Assembly (NCBI GenBank): GCA_049115935.1
Contig: JAGDZK010000020.1
Location: forward strand, 1-64,000
DNA length: 64,000 nt
Source: Bermanella sp049115935
Lineage (GTDB): Bacteria; Pseudomonadota; Gammaproteobacteria; Pseudomonadales; Oceanobacteraceae
Direction of reading: 5' to 3'
Part shown: piece after piece, positions 1 to 6,924 of the stretch
Position numbering within the stretch: position 1 is the first letter of the stretch
How the letters are laid out: every line of letters starts with the position of its first letter
Made by a program: the position numbers and the translations under genes
Notes under the pieces: model-generated
The model's database searches: none
What the model was told of the DNA's origin: nothing
The model's input: only the letters and a program-made list of their open reading frames with translations

Positions 1-11
1 AGGAGAACGCC

Positions 12-1007
12 ATGCCTAAACCAAGGAAGGAACAGGTTAGTCTTGAAGCCACCCCCTATTACCACTGCGTATCCCGCTGTGTGCGTAAAGCATTTCTGTG
101 TGGTGTTGACATAAATACCAATGAAAGCTACGAGCATAGGCGCGCTTGGCTTGAAAATGAACTGTTAAATCAAGCTCAGGTGTTTGCAGTTGATATAGCC
201 GCCTACGCTATTATGTCGAACCATTATCATGTGGTTTTGCATATCAATCAAAACCAAGCCAAAAGCTGGGGAATGGATGAAATTATCCAACGTTGGCATA
301 CTCTTTATAAGGGGAACGTGCTTAGTCAGCGATACTTAAGTAACCCGAACTTTTCTCAAGTTGAACTTGATAAATTAAAAGAATTTGTAGAGATTTGGCG
401 TACACGATTAATGGATATTGGTTGGTTTATCGGCCGCTTAAACGAAAAAATAGCACGCCAAGCTAATCATGAAGATCAATGCACAGGCCGATTCTGGGAG
501 GGTCGCTTTAAATCACAAGCCCTACTTGATGAAAAGGCCTTAGCCGCTTGCATGGCCTATGTTGATTTAAATCCTGTACGTGCAAAAATGGCCAAAACAC
601 CTGAAACCTCGAAGCATACATCAGCAAAAACGCGAGCAGAAAAAGCTAAAACCTCATATCAGCCTAACCATCCAAATCAACAAGAAAATAAACTAATGCC
701 CTTTGTTGGCAACCCAAGAGAAAACATACCTGAGGGTTTACCCTTCCGTTTGACGGACTATTTAGCATTAATAGATTTAACCGGACGAGCCATTCGTGAA
801 GATAAACGTGGCCATATTGAAAAGAACCAACCGGAGATTTTAACTCGCTTAGGCATCGAGCCTAAAAATTGGTTAACTATGACGCAAGAATTCGAAACAA
901 CATTTAAAGACTTGGTAGGTAACCCCAATACTTTGGAGAAAACTGTCAAGCTACTTAACCGTAAACGACGACCTGCTTTTAAAAACTGCGAAACCCTGCT
1001 AGCTTAA
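12..1007 (+). CDS. REP-associated tyrosine transposase (IS200-like, Y1 family)
   Basis: 331 residues. The N-terminal half has the Y1 transposase layout: a YHCVSR strand near residue 18, the metal-binding NHYHVVLH motif (His71 and His73) and a candidate nucleophile Tyr183 in AYVDLNPVRA. Such single-copy RAYT enzymes nick single-stranded DNA at hairpins. They are usually domesticated and lack flanking IS ends. None are seen here. The start has an AGGAG box 6 bases upstream. The residues after about 215 are a family-specific tail I do not recognise. Seen: the HUH motif. Inferred: a single-strand transposase acting on chromosomal palindromes. Confidence 0.85.
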   Translation: MPKPRKEQVSLEATPYYHCVSRCVRKAFLCGVDINTNESYEHRRAWLENELLNQAQVFAVDIAAYAIMSNHYHVVLHINQNQAKSWGMDEIIQRWHTLYKGNVLSQRYLSNPNFSQVELDKLKEFVEIWRTRLMDIGWFIGRLNEKIARQANHEDQCTGRFWEGRFKSQALLDEKALAACMAYVDLNPVRAKMAKTPETSKHTSAKTRAEKAKTSYQPNHPNQQENKLMPFVGNPRENIPEGLPFRLTDYLALIDLTGRAIREDKRGHIEKNQPEILTRLGIEPKNWLTMTQEFETTFKDLVGNPNTLEKTVKLLNRKRRPAFKNCETLLA

Positions 1008-1153
1008 ACTAAACTCCCAAACTAATACTATATTGTTGAAGTATACGGCTTTCGGCTTCCTTCCATTTCTGTATTTCACAGATTCAGCCAATCAATATCC
1101 ATTCAATTAATATCTAGCTGATTAATTTCAAGGTTTATTCATGGCAGTAAATC

Positions 1154-1267
1154 ATAAATAAGCGTGATTTTTAATAAAAGTAAATAAATTTAACTATGGG
1201 TGTCTGACTTATTTAATAAATAAGCGTGATTTTTAATAAAAGTAAATAAATTTAACTATGGGTGTCT
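1154..1267. repeat. Two direct copies of a 52-bp AT-rich sequence
   Basis: Copies at 1154-1205 and 1216-1267 are identical and separated by 10 bases (period 62). Each contains AAGCGTGATTTTTAATAAAA and ends in ATGGGTGTCT. The repeat lies between the transposase gene and the distal end of the integron. The rest of the 1008-1306 gap shows no ORF or RNA gene that I can support. Confidence 0.9.
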
Positions 1268-1306
1268 AAGTTATTTATTTTCATAATTCCTATATATCCA
1301 ATAAAA

Positions 1307-1390
1307 ATCTAACGCCCGCAAGCAATGGCGAGGAGCGCAGCGACGAGTCCAGCGCAGCTTGCTGCGCGATGTTGCCTTGCTTTGTTAAGG
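1307..1390 (-). other. attC site of the fourth (distal) cassette
   Basis: About 84 bp. Outer cores are ATCTAAC (1307) and GTTAAGG (1384). The inner arms GCAAGCAATGGC and GTTGCCTTGC are roughly complementary, with one extra-helical base. The right core overlaps the stop codon of the preceding cassette gene, as is common in cassettes. Its core CCTTAAC (minus strand) pairs with GTTAAGG at the start of the same cassette, at 1880-1886. Confidence 0.85.
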
Positions 1391-1873
1391 GCAGGTTACT
1401 GCTGAGTCATCTATCTTTTCTCCCCATTCACTTTTTGGTGTAGTTGCCCATATATCTCTAATTTTCTGCATTGCATTGTACTGAGCTAATTGAATCTTTG
1501 GATAGTCCTGTGGCTCCCACAATGTATATACCCCATTAAGAAAGCATATATTTCTAAACTCAATTTTCTCTTGAATTAGATATGACTCAACCTCAGTTTT
1601 CATAAACTTCGTGAAACCTGCTGCTATATCGGGTGTTAAAAACTTATTATAAATAGTGTTACCCGCTATTTTTGCATGATTAAGGTCACTTCTAGAAATT
1701 ACAACCCAGTCACCATTTCCAAGTTCAAACTCTACATTAAGTTTATTTAGCTCTTTTTTATATTCACTTAAAATATTTGAATCAGTAATAACTACACTAA
1801 CAGGGTCTGTAAGTGCTTCGGCTCTAAAAGAAAAAGCCAAAGCAATTGAAACCCAGAATATCAACTTATCCAT
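1385..1873 (-). CDS. Cassette gene: exported protein of unknown function
   Basis: 162 residues. The N-terminus has a hydrophobic stretch (IFWVSIALAFSF) followed by AEA-LT, a plausible signal peptide with cleavage near residue 20, so the product is probably periplasmic or secreted. Two cysteines remain in the mature chain (NICFLNG and the C-terminal VTCP) and could form a disulfide. I recognise no domain. The ATG lies about 10 bases inside the cassette, after its GTTAAGG core and a GGGG tract, and the stop overlaps the attC. These short leaders are typical of cassette genes. Expression would depend on the integron promoter or a local one. Confidence 0.75.
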   Translation of the reverse strand: MDKLIFWVSIALAFSFRAEALTDPVSVVITDSNILSEYKKELNKLNVEFELGNGDWVVISRSDLNHAKIAGNTIYNKFLTPDIAAGFTKFMKTEVESYLIQEKIEFRNICFLNGVYTLWEPQDYPKIQLAQYNAMQKIRDIWATTPKSEWGEKIDDSAVTCP

Positions 1874-1879
1874 ACTACC

Positions 1880-1953
1880 CCTTAACGCCTGCCAGCAAGG
1901 GCGAGTTTACGAGTCCAGCCAGCTTGCTGGCGAATTGGCTGGCTTTGTTAGGT
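1880..1953 (-). other. attC site of the third cassette
   Basis: 74 bp. Cores are CCTTAAC (1880) and GTTAGGT (1947), the latter a perfect GTTRRRY. Arms GCCTGCCAGCAAGG and CCAGCTTGCTGGC fold on each other, and the centre includes CCAGCCAGCTTGCTGGC. The core pairs with GTTAGGTG at the start of the same cassette (2444-2451 in reverse complement). Confidence 0.9.
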
Positions 1954-1961
1954 GAGTGTAC

Positions 1962-2438
1962 TCATCTGACTTCAATAGGTAGCTTCGCAAGTGTTTGAGA
2001 CAATCTATCAATAAACTCACCGTTATTAATTGCGATTTCACTTTGAATATTATCCTTACAAACAACCGTAAGAACATTATATTCTTTATCGTCTTTAACT
2101 CTCTTTCCTATCGATACAAATTTAATCTCTTCAAACTTCATGTAAGTACCTACTATGAGGATACCTTCATTTGTAATCGCCCCATTTTGGGGTAGGAAGC
2201 TAATGAGCCATGCAAAGGCGCTTAATCCGATACCTGCCCCGAAGCTAATTAGCAGGCCAATAGGAAAGTAATCGTTAACACCATGAATAATATTTAAAAT
2301 TGAAACAATGCTAAAGACAGCAATAAATAAAATGTAAATAAATACCGGTGATCGCCTTTCAGCTGAAAAAGATTTTATGTAAGCAAAGGGCTCATGCCAT
2401 TTTAAAAGATATGGATTGTCTAGTTTCCACCAACTCAT
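1962..2438 (-). CDS. Cassette gene: two-helix membrane protein with a PH-like cytosolic tail
   Basis: 158 residues. Two hydrophobic segments at about 32-50 (VFIYILFIAVFSIVSIL) and 60-83 suggest a membrane hairpin. The remaining part (GAITNEGILIVG, then MKFEEIKFVSI and alternating strands) resembles bacterial PH or YcxB-like domains, where a strand-rich fold follows two helices; this is a resemblance, not a firm assignment. Its start is only 6 bases after the GTTAGGTG cassette core with no evident ribosome binding site, so translation may be weak or leaderless. The cassette context gives no functional clue. Confidence 0.75.
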   Translation of the reverse strand: MSWWKLDNPYLLKWHEPFAYIKSFSAERRSPVFIYILFIAVFSIVSILNIIHGVNDYFPIGLLISFGAGIGLSAFAWLISFLPQNGAITNEGILIVGTYMKFEEIKFVSIGKRVKDDKEYNVLTVVCKDNIQSEIAINNGEFIDRLSQTLAKLPIEVR

Positions 2439-2444
2439 TTATAC

Positions 2445-2518
2445 ACCTAACGCTAAGTTGTGGGGCGCTGAAAGCGTCCAAGCCCCGTAGGGGCTAATCC
2501 ACCAACGCCTTGTTCTGT
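2445..2518 (-). other. attC site of the second cassette
   Basis: 74 bp. Cores are ACCTAAC (2445) and GTTCTGT (2512). The middle holds a strong GGGGC...GCCCC-type hairpin (AGCCCCGTAGGGGCT). The core GTTAGGT (minus strand end) defines the junction with the third cassette. GTTCTGTG on the other side is complementary to CACAGAAC of attC D. Confidence 0.85.
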
Positions 2519-2520
2519 GA

Positions 2521-2943
2521 TCAATCTCGAAAGCTAAACAAACCTGCTTCTTCAATCAACGGTTTTAATTTTTCTACTGACTCAGAGTTGCTGCACCAGA
2601 GTATATATGTGTAATCCCAGTCTTCGCTAATTAGGCAATCTAAGCTAGGTATAAATATTCTTGTAAATTCAGACGAATCTTTATTCATAGCCTCTTCATA
2701 ATTAGATAACAGTTTCTCTACGTCATTAACTGGAACAAAGATTTCTTTTTCAGAATCCACTCTCTGAATCTTATAAACTTGAGCTACCTTACGGATTAAA
2801 TCATTAAATTTACTCCAGTCTTTAGCAGTAACTTCATCAAGTTTATGGAGATTTGCTTCTCCAAGCCAACCATCAAAGATGCTTATAAATGTCTTCGTAT
2901 ATTCAGGCTTAATTTCGCCATCTACTAAATACTTGCTATACAT
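2521..2943 (-). CDS. Cassette gene: hypothetical soluble protein
   Basis: 140 residues, acidic, with no signal peptide and no membrane segment. It has a helical N-terminal two thirds and a strand-rich C-terminus (RIFIPSLDCLISEDWDYTYILWC) ending in a helix (VEKLKPLIEEAGL). I do not recognise the family. Its size and acidity recall immunity-type proteins common in cassettes, but that is only an impression. The ATG follows the cassette core GTTCTGTG by about 14 bases, with AGG at a usable distance. The stop lies 2 bases before its attC. Confidence 0.75.
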   Translation of the reverse strand: MYSKYLVDGEIKPEYTKTFISIFDGWLGEANLHKLDEVTAKDWSKFNDLIRKVAQVYKIQRVDSEKEIFVPVNDVEKLLSNYEEAMNKDSSEFTRIFIPSLDCLISEDWDYTYILWCSNSESVEKLKPLIEEAGLFSFRD

Positions 2944-2957
2944 AGGAACCTAAAGGC

Positions 2958-3062
2958 ACAGAACGCCCGGCTCACCGAGCAAATTTTTGATGGCGGCTTT
3001 TGTGCGTATTTTTGCACAAAAGGTGACAGCGGAAATTTGTCCGATGCAGCCGTTTGTTATAC
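2958..3062 (-). other. attC site of the first cassette (long form)
   Basis: About 105 bp. Cores are ACAGAAC (2958) and GTTATAC (3056). Arms run through GGCTCACC/GGTGACAGC and TTTTGTGC/GCACAAAA (3000-3021), giving a long imperfect hairpin. The minus-strand outer core CGTATAAC is perfectly complementary over 8 bases to GTTATACG at the attI junction (3701-3708). This proves that it is the attC of the attI-proximal cassette. Confidence 0.88.
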
Positions 3063-3065
3063 GAT

Positions 3066-3689
3066 TTATGCCACACTGTCACGCTCCTTACGGGTGACCA
3101 AGCTACCTATTTCACTAATAATTTTTTCTTTAATCTCTTCGGAAGATGTTTCCTTTGCCACTTCTAATTCTGACGGAGTAATACCTACAGCCTGAATTAA
3201 ATCGACTAGCCCAGATTTAATAGTGAAGTTTTCAGGGAAATTTACCGGATGTGTAAACATCATAGTCTTTATCGATGGTGACAAAGCAAGAGGAACGCGA
3301 TGGCCATAATCTAGAGTCGGAAAATCACCCATCTGGCCTGTGGCCAGAAGTAGGTTATAAGCCATTAATGTTTGTAAAACTTCAATTGCCCAATCTACCT
3401 CTTCGTCTGTTTCCATTACAAACTCTACGCCTAGACCAGAATACTCTTCTGGTACTTCGCTCTCCCAAGGGTTTGACATACCAGATGTAACGTAGGCCCA
3501 AGTTTTCCTTGTTTCAGATGGCTGGCTTTTAAATACGCCATGTGTAAGCCAGCGAGGATCGACTCCTTTAGCATTCATACGATCAAAGATTTCTGTTGAT
3601 AACGGATAGATGCCAGGCCCAGTATCACCAAATATTTCTTTGTATGATTTTTCTTCTCGTTCTCCCCACGATTCTTCAAGGAAGCTCAT
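3066..3689 (-). CDS. Cassette gene: suppressor-of-fused (SUFU) family protein
   Basis: 207 residues from ATG at 3689. This start follows the recombination core with an excellent AAGGAG box. Any longer reading frame only translates attI DNA. The centre matches the bacterial SUFU domain pattern: WAYVTSGMSNPWE, then YSGLGVEFVM, then WAIEVLQTLMAYNLL. In the family this is a W-YVT-GMS, SG-G-EF, WA--LQ-L--Y succession. The C-terminus (IKEKIISEIGSLVTRKERD) is helical. Bacterial SUFU proteins are often immunity proteins of toxin systems; no toxin gene is visible here. It is the cassette nearest attI, hence the one best placed to be transcribed. Family assignment is from motif memory. Confidence 0.72.
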   Translation of the reverse strand: MSFLEESWGEREEKSYKEIFGDTGPGIYPLSTEIFDRMNAKGVDPRWLTHGVFKSQPSETRKTWAYVTSGMSNPWESEVPEEYSGLGVEFVMETDEEVDWAIEVLQTLMAYNLLLATGQMGDFPTLDYGHRVPLALSPSIKTMMFTHPVNFPENFTIKSGLVDLIQAVGITPSELEVAKETSSEEIKEKIISEIGSLVTRKERDSVA

Positions 3690-3700
3690 ACCTTCTCCTT

Positions 3701-3708
3701 CGTATAAC
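3701..3708 (-). other. attI/cassette recombination junction
   Basis: On the minus strand the core reads GTTATACG. Crossover would lie between the G and the first T (3708/3707). It is the exact complement of the outer core of attC D. It defines the first cassette and separates it from the attI and intI side. Confidence 0.85.
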
Positions 3709-3720
3709 ATTTTAATCGTG

Positions 3721-3964
3721 CGCATGCGCGTTTTTGCAGTTTCAAAACTTAAGAGGGAATTAGTTAGAAGGCAAGCCATTAGCCGACTACAGACCAAATT
3801 CCATTTCGGTTTCTAAGAAAAAACGCGCATGCATGGTATTACCCAAATTGCGAGTTCTCACACTATCCATGGGCATTTTTATAAACCACTGATATTGCAT
3901 GACTATATTTCATGCTTCCAGTAAAAACACGCACTTTATTCTTATTTATCAGTAAAAACACGCA
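3721..3964. repeat. Repeated AAAAACRCGCA motifs in the attI region
   Basis: CAGTAAAAACACGCA occurs twice in direct orientation (3919-3933 and 3950-3964). A related GAAAAAACGCGCATGCAT lies at 3817-3834, and an inverted version (CGCATGCGCGTTTTTGCAG, 3721-3739) sits just beyond the crossover. IntI attI sites carry direct repeats bound by the integrase in addition to the core; these copies are the best candidates. No promoter hexamers could be assigned with confidence in this interval. Confidence 0.5.
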
Positions 3965-3991
3965 TAGATTCCTTGATTTATTGAAAATATA

Positions 3992-4007
3992 CTGTTTATT
4001 TATACAG
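3992..4007 (+). promoter_or_regulatory. LexA (SOS) box in the integrase promoter
   Basis: CTGTTTATTTATACAG fits the CTGT-N8-ACAG consensus. It is embedded in a longer palindrome (ATATACTGT ... ACAGTATAT), 22 bases upstream of the intI start codon. Integron integrases are classically under LexA control, so this matches known biology. Confidence 0.85.
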
Positions 4008-4029
4008 TATATTTACTGCGGATAATATC

Positions 4030-5006
4030 ATGTCTAAAAGCCCATTTTTAAATCACATTCGACAAACAATGAGAATGCGTGGATACAGTATTCGAACAGA
4101 GAAAACATACATCGGGTGGATTAAGCACTACATTCGATACCATGGCAGGAAGCATCCATCTGAGCTAGGGGCGGAGCAAGTAAAAATGTTTCTTTCGTAT
4201 TTGGCAAATTCACGAAATGTTGCGATCAACACTCAAAAAACAGCCTTAAACGCCATCGCCTTTTTATACAATCAAATACTTAAGCAACCTTTTGGTGACT
4301 TAGAGTTTCAATACGCTAAACAAGGTCGCCGATTACCCATTGTTTTATCTCAATCAGAAGTATCCCAAATTTTAGCCGCACTTAATTGTCGTGATCGATT
4401 AATATTTTCAATATTGTATGGGTCTGGATTGAGAATCACGGAATGCCTACGCCTTAGAGTTCAGGATATCAATCTGACCATGGCTCAATTACTGTTCGAA
4501 ACGGGAAAGGCAATAAAGACAGGGTAACCATACTTAGTTATTCGCTTATTCCAGCGATTAAAGAACAGATACAAAAAAGCTTAACTCTGCAAAAAGAAGA
4601 TAATAAAAATCAAGTTGGCCCTTCTCTCCCTCACATGCTTGGTAAAAAATACCCCAGCGCTCATAGGCAAGCTGCATGGATGTTCCTTTTCCCTTCAACC
4701 GCTTTATGCCAACATCCTTATACAGGTATCACTTGTCGTCACCACCTGCATGATTCCGTTCCTAGAAAGGCATTATCAAAAGCTGTTAAGAAAACAGGTT
4801 TGTTTAATAAACGAATTAGCTGCCATACATTTAGACATTCTTTTGCCACAGAGCTTTTACGCAGTGGTAGAGATATTAGAACCGTTCAAGAGTTATTAGG
4901 CCATAAGGATGTGTCGACCACTCAAATATACACACATGTCATCGGGCAACACTTTGCAGGTACACAAAGTCCGCTAGAGAATTTAAATTTGAATGAAATA
5001 AAATGA
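4030..5006 (+). pseudogene. intI: Integron integrase IntI, frameshifted
   Basis: Tyrosine recombinase of the IntI type, about 325 residues if repaired. The first frame (4030-4527) carries the SAM-like N-domain and the first catalytic arginine (GLRITECLRL). The second frame runs from about 4490 to 5006 and has the IntI-specific extra region (HMLGKKYPSAHRQAAWMF), then HTFRHSFA, LLGHKDVST and the Tyr in IYTHV. Between 4488 and 4493 a single missing base breaks the frame: the sequence reads CAATTACTG, and adding one base restores T-V-R-N-G-K-G-N-K-D-R. Residual in-frame product stops at 4527, before the catalytic HxxR, GH and Tyr motifs, so it should be inactive. A sequencing error is the alternative. 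A LexA box precedes it. Confidence 0.9.
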
Positions 5007-5080
5007 AGCAAGAAATAAGAAATTAAAAGCTTTTGTATAAAGAGTATAAATCAAGAAAGGAATATAGAATAAAACTAAAG

Positions 5081-5157
5081 TGGCGGACTGGACGAGACTC
5101 GAACTCGCGACCCCCGGCGTGACAGGCCGGTATTCTAACCAACTGAACTACCAGTCC
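5081..5157 (-). tRNA. tRNA-Asp (GTC)
   Basis: 77 bases including encoded CCA. The acceptor stem GGACTGG pairs with CCAGTCC. The anticodon arm CCGGCCTGTCACGCCGG gives GTC, and the T-arm reads CGAGTTCGAGTCTCG. First copy, distal in a four-gene minus-strand cluster beside the integron. Confidence 0.97.
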
Positions 5158-5202
5158 ACTTTAAATTGATGTCAAACAGACATCGCCAATCTTTGGGAAG
5201 AT

Positions 5203-5278
5203 TGGTGGGTGATGACAGGATCGAACTGCCGACCCCCTCCTTGTAAGGGAGGTGCTCTCCCAGCTGAGCTAATCACCC
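5203..5278 (-). tRNA. tRNA-Val (TAC)
   Basis: 76 bases with CCA. The acceptor GGGTGAT pairs with ATCACCC, and the anticodon arm CCTCCCTTACAAGGAGG reads TAC. It is identical over its length to the copy at 5474. Confidence 0.97.
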
Positions 5279-5336
5279 GACTCAAATACTCAAGTTTACA
5301 TCCTGATTAAGATGAGCTTATTACTAAGGCTAAAGT

Positions 5337-5413
5337 TGGCGGACTGGACGAGACTCGAACTCGCGACCCCCGGCGTGACAGGCCGGTATTCTAACCAACT
5401 GAACTACCAGTCC
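5337..5413 (-). tRNA. tRNA-Asp (GTC), second copy
   Basis: Same 77-base sequence as the copy at 5081, so the Asp-Val pair is tandemly duplicated. Confidence 0.97.
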
Positions 5414-5473
5414 AGCATTAATATCTTACGATATTAACTATTTACGCTTCGTACCATTTTCTCAAAGAGAATT

Positions 5474-5549
5474 TGGTGGGTGATGACAGGATCGAACTGC
5501 CGACCCCCTCCTTGTAAGGGAGGTGCTCTCCCAGCTGAGCTAATCACCC
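5474..5549 (-). tRNA. tRNA-Val (TAC), second copy
   Basis: Same 76-base sequence as the copy at 5203. It is the promoter-proximal gene of the Val-Asp-Val-Asp transcription order on the minus strand. Confidence 0.97.
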
Positions 5550-5719
5550 CGAAAGCGTGGAGCGCATTTTATATAACTTTAGTCATGTGTCAATCACCTT
5601 TTCGATATTTTTTTCATATTTTGCAAGCACTTAGCGACTTCTGTGTAGTTTTCAAACAGTTACGGGGGTTTCTGTTTTTAATAGAATGCAAACCTGTATT
5701 TAGTGCTTATATCGTAGAC

Positions 5720-5751
5720 AAAACAAACCCAGCAGCAGCTGGGTTTGTTTT
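5720..5751 (-). terminator. Bidirectional terminator hairpin
   Basis: A perfect 14-bp stem (AAAACAAACCCAGC ... GCTGGGTTTGTTTT) with a 4-base loop, flanked by A and T runs on either side. It ends the comEA-like gene on the minus strand. Confidence 0.85.
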
Positions 5752-5782
5752 AAGGGTGTATCAGGCTTGATTGCCGTACCGC

Positions 5783-6106
5783 TTACTGGCCAGCTAACAG
5801 GCGCTCTCGGTTCTGCTCAACAGTTTTTTTGCCAATGCCTTTGACCTTGGCCAAATCATCAACGTTTTTAAATGGGCCATTGGCTTCACGGTAGCGAACA
5901 ATCTCTTGTGCCTTTTTAGGCCCTACTTTCGCTAACTGGGCTAACTGCCCTTCATTGGCCGTGTTGATATCGATTTTGCTATCCTGCGACTGCTCGAGCT
6001 GCCCTTGCTCACCAATGCTTTGAACATCAGCCAGCACAGGCAAGGCAAATAACATTGATGCAATGATACCGGCCAATAAATGTTTGATGGTTTGAGTTGT
6101 TTTCAT
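5783..6106 (-). CDS. ComEA-family helix-hairpin-helix DNA-binding protein
   Basis: 107 residues. A signal peptide (HLLAGIIASMLFALPVLA) is followed by a Gln/Glu-rich linker and then a ComEA domain: IDINTANEGQLAQL, GPKKAQEIVRYRE, then GPFKNVDDLAKVKGIGKKTVE, i.e. two HhH motifs. Small exported ComEA proteins bind incoming double-stranded DNA in the periplasm during transformation, although in many gammaproteobacteria the role is unproven. ATG at 6106 is preceded by AAGGAGG at ideal spacing. The upstream in-frame ATG is less likely. Monocistronic between pyrF and the terminator at 5720. Confidence 0.88.
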   Translation of the reverse strand: MKTTQTIKHLLAGIIASMLFALPVLADVQSIGEQGQLEQSQDSKIDINTANEGQLAQLAKVGPKKAQEIVRYREANGPFKNVDDLAKVKGIGKKTVEQNRERLLAGQ

Positions 6107-6228
6107 AGAAACCTCCTTGTTGGGGTTTAACCGTAACAAGAAGGTTGCAAAGGCATCGTAGGATTTTTCTTACATTCTTGTAAGCAAAATGCGAGTCACT
6201 TAAATCCTTACGAAATAAGCATGATGGA

Positions 6229-6924
6229 TTAAACCCGTAACTCTTTTTCAATTAAGGTTAGTGCTTCAATTGGATCATTGGCTTGGGTAATGGGACGACC
6301 AATCACCATGTAATCAACACCTGCCTTCATGGCATCACTTGGCGTCATCACACGTCGCTGGTCACCTTGTACGGCAAAACTTGGACGAATGCCTGGGGTC
6401 ACTAATTTAAATTCTTGACCACACAGTTCTTTTAACATCACCGCTTCTTGCGCGGAACAAACCACACCATCTAGGCCGCTTGCTTTTGTTAGTTGCGCTA
6501 AACGCTTAACTTGTGTTTGTGGCTCTACATCCAGACCAATGCCCGCTAAGTCTGATTGCTCCATGCTGGTTAAAACCGTCACACCAATTAATAACGGCTT
6601 TTGCTGAAACTTATCTAGCGCTTCGCGTGCTGCAACCATCATGCGTTCACCGCCACTGGCGTGTACGTTGACCATCCATACACCCATGTTTGCCGCAGCC
6701 GCTACCGCTTTTGCGCAGGTGTTTGGAATATCGTGAAATTTTAAATCTAAAAAGACGTCAAAGCCTTTCTTTTGAACCGCTTCAACTAGCTGCGGGCCTT
6801 CACTGGTAAACAACTCTTTACCAATTTTTAAACGACAACGGGCAGGGTCAAGGCGTTCTACTAACTCAAGAGTTTGTGCGCGATTATCAAAATCAAGCGC
6901 CACAACAATGGATTTATTTGGCAT
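6229..6924 (-). CDS. pyrF: Orotidine 5'-phosphate decarboxylase
   Basis: 231 residues, the usual bacterial length. Catalyses OMP to UMP, the last step of pyrimidine synthesis, in the cytosol. Diagnostic motifs: VVALDFDN near the N-terminus, the catalytic DLKFHDIPNT, and the C-terminal phosphate-binding VTPGIRPS and VIGRPIT. The start at MPNKS overlaps the 3' end of lapB by 11 bases and has AGGA upstream, so the two are translationally close. lapB-pyrF order is common in gammaproteobacteria. Confidence 0.97.
   Translation of the reverse strand: MPNKSIVVALDFDNRAQTLELVERLDPARCRLKIGKELFTSEGPQLVEAVQKKGFDVFLDLKFHDIPNTCAKAVAAAANMGVWMVNVHASGGERMMVAAREALDKFQQKPLLIGVTVLTSMEQSDLAGIGLDVEPQTQVKRLAQLTKASGLDGVVCSAQEAVMLKELCGQEFKLVTPGIRPSFAVQGDQRRVMTPSDAMKAGVDYMVIGRPITQANDPIEALTLIEKELRV

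Larger units (their letters stand above)
1307..5006 (-). mobile_element. Small chromosomal integron with four cassettes
   Basis: The unit consists of a frameshifted intI (plus strand), an attI with crossover at 3707/3708, and four minus-strand cassettes each closed by an attC: SUFU-like (3066-3689), unknown (2521-2943), membrane protein (1962-2438) and exported protein (1385-1873). Each attC outer core is complementary to the first bases of its own cassette (for example CACAGAAC at 2957 against GTTCTGTG at 2512). This is the signature of cassette insertion by an IntI enzyme. The element sits between a transposase gene and a tRNA cluster. Confidence 0.9.

Noticed and set aside
1154..1267. Terminal repeats of an insertion sequence
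   Set aside because: The copies are direct, adjacent, enclose only 10 bases and do not flank the transposase gene.
3690..3797. Longer reading frame of the SUFU-like gene
   Set aside because: It only translates attI DNA across the crossover; an ideal ribosome binding site supports ATG at 3689.
5480..5770. Open frame overlapping the tRNA cluster
   Set aside because: Its first part is the reverse of tRNA-Val; no ribosome binding site and no homology seen.
6107..6251. Overlapping minus-strand frame between pyrF and the comEA-like gene
   Set aside because: It overlaps the comEA-like start in another frame and has no family features.
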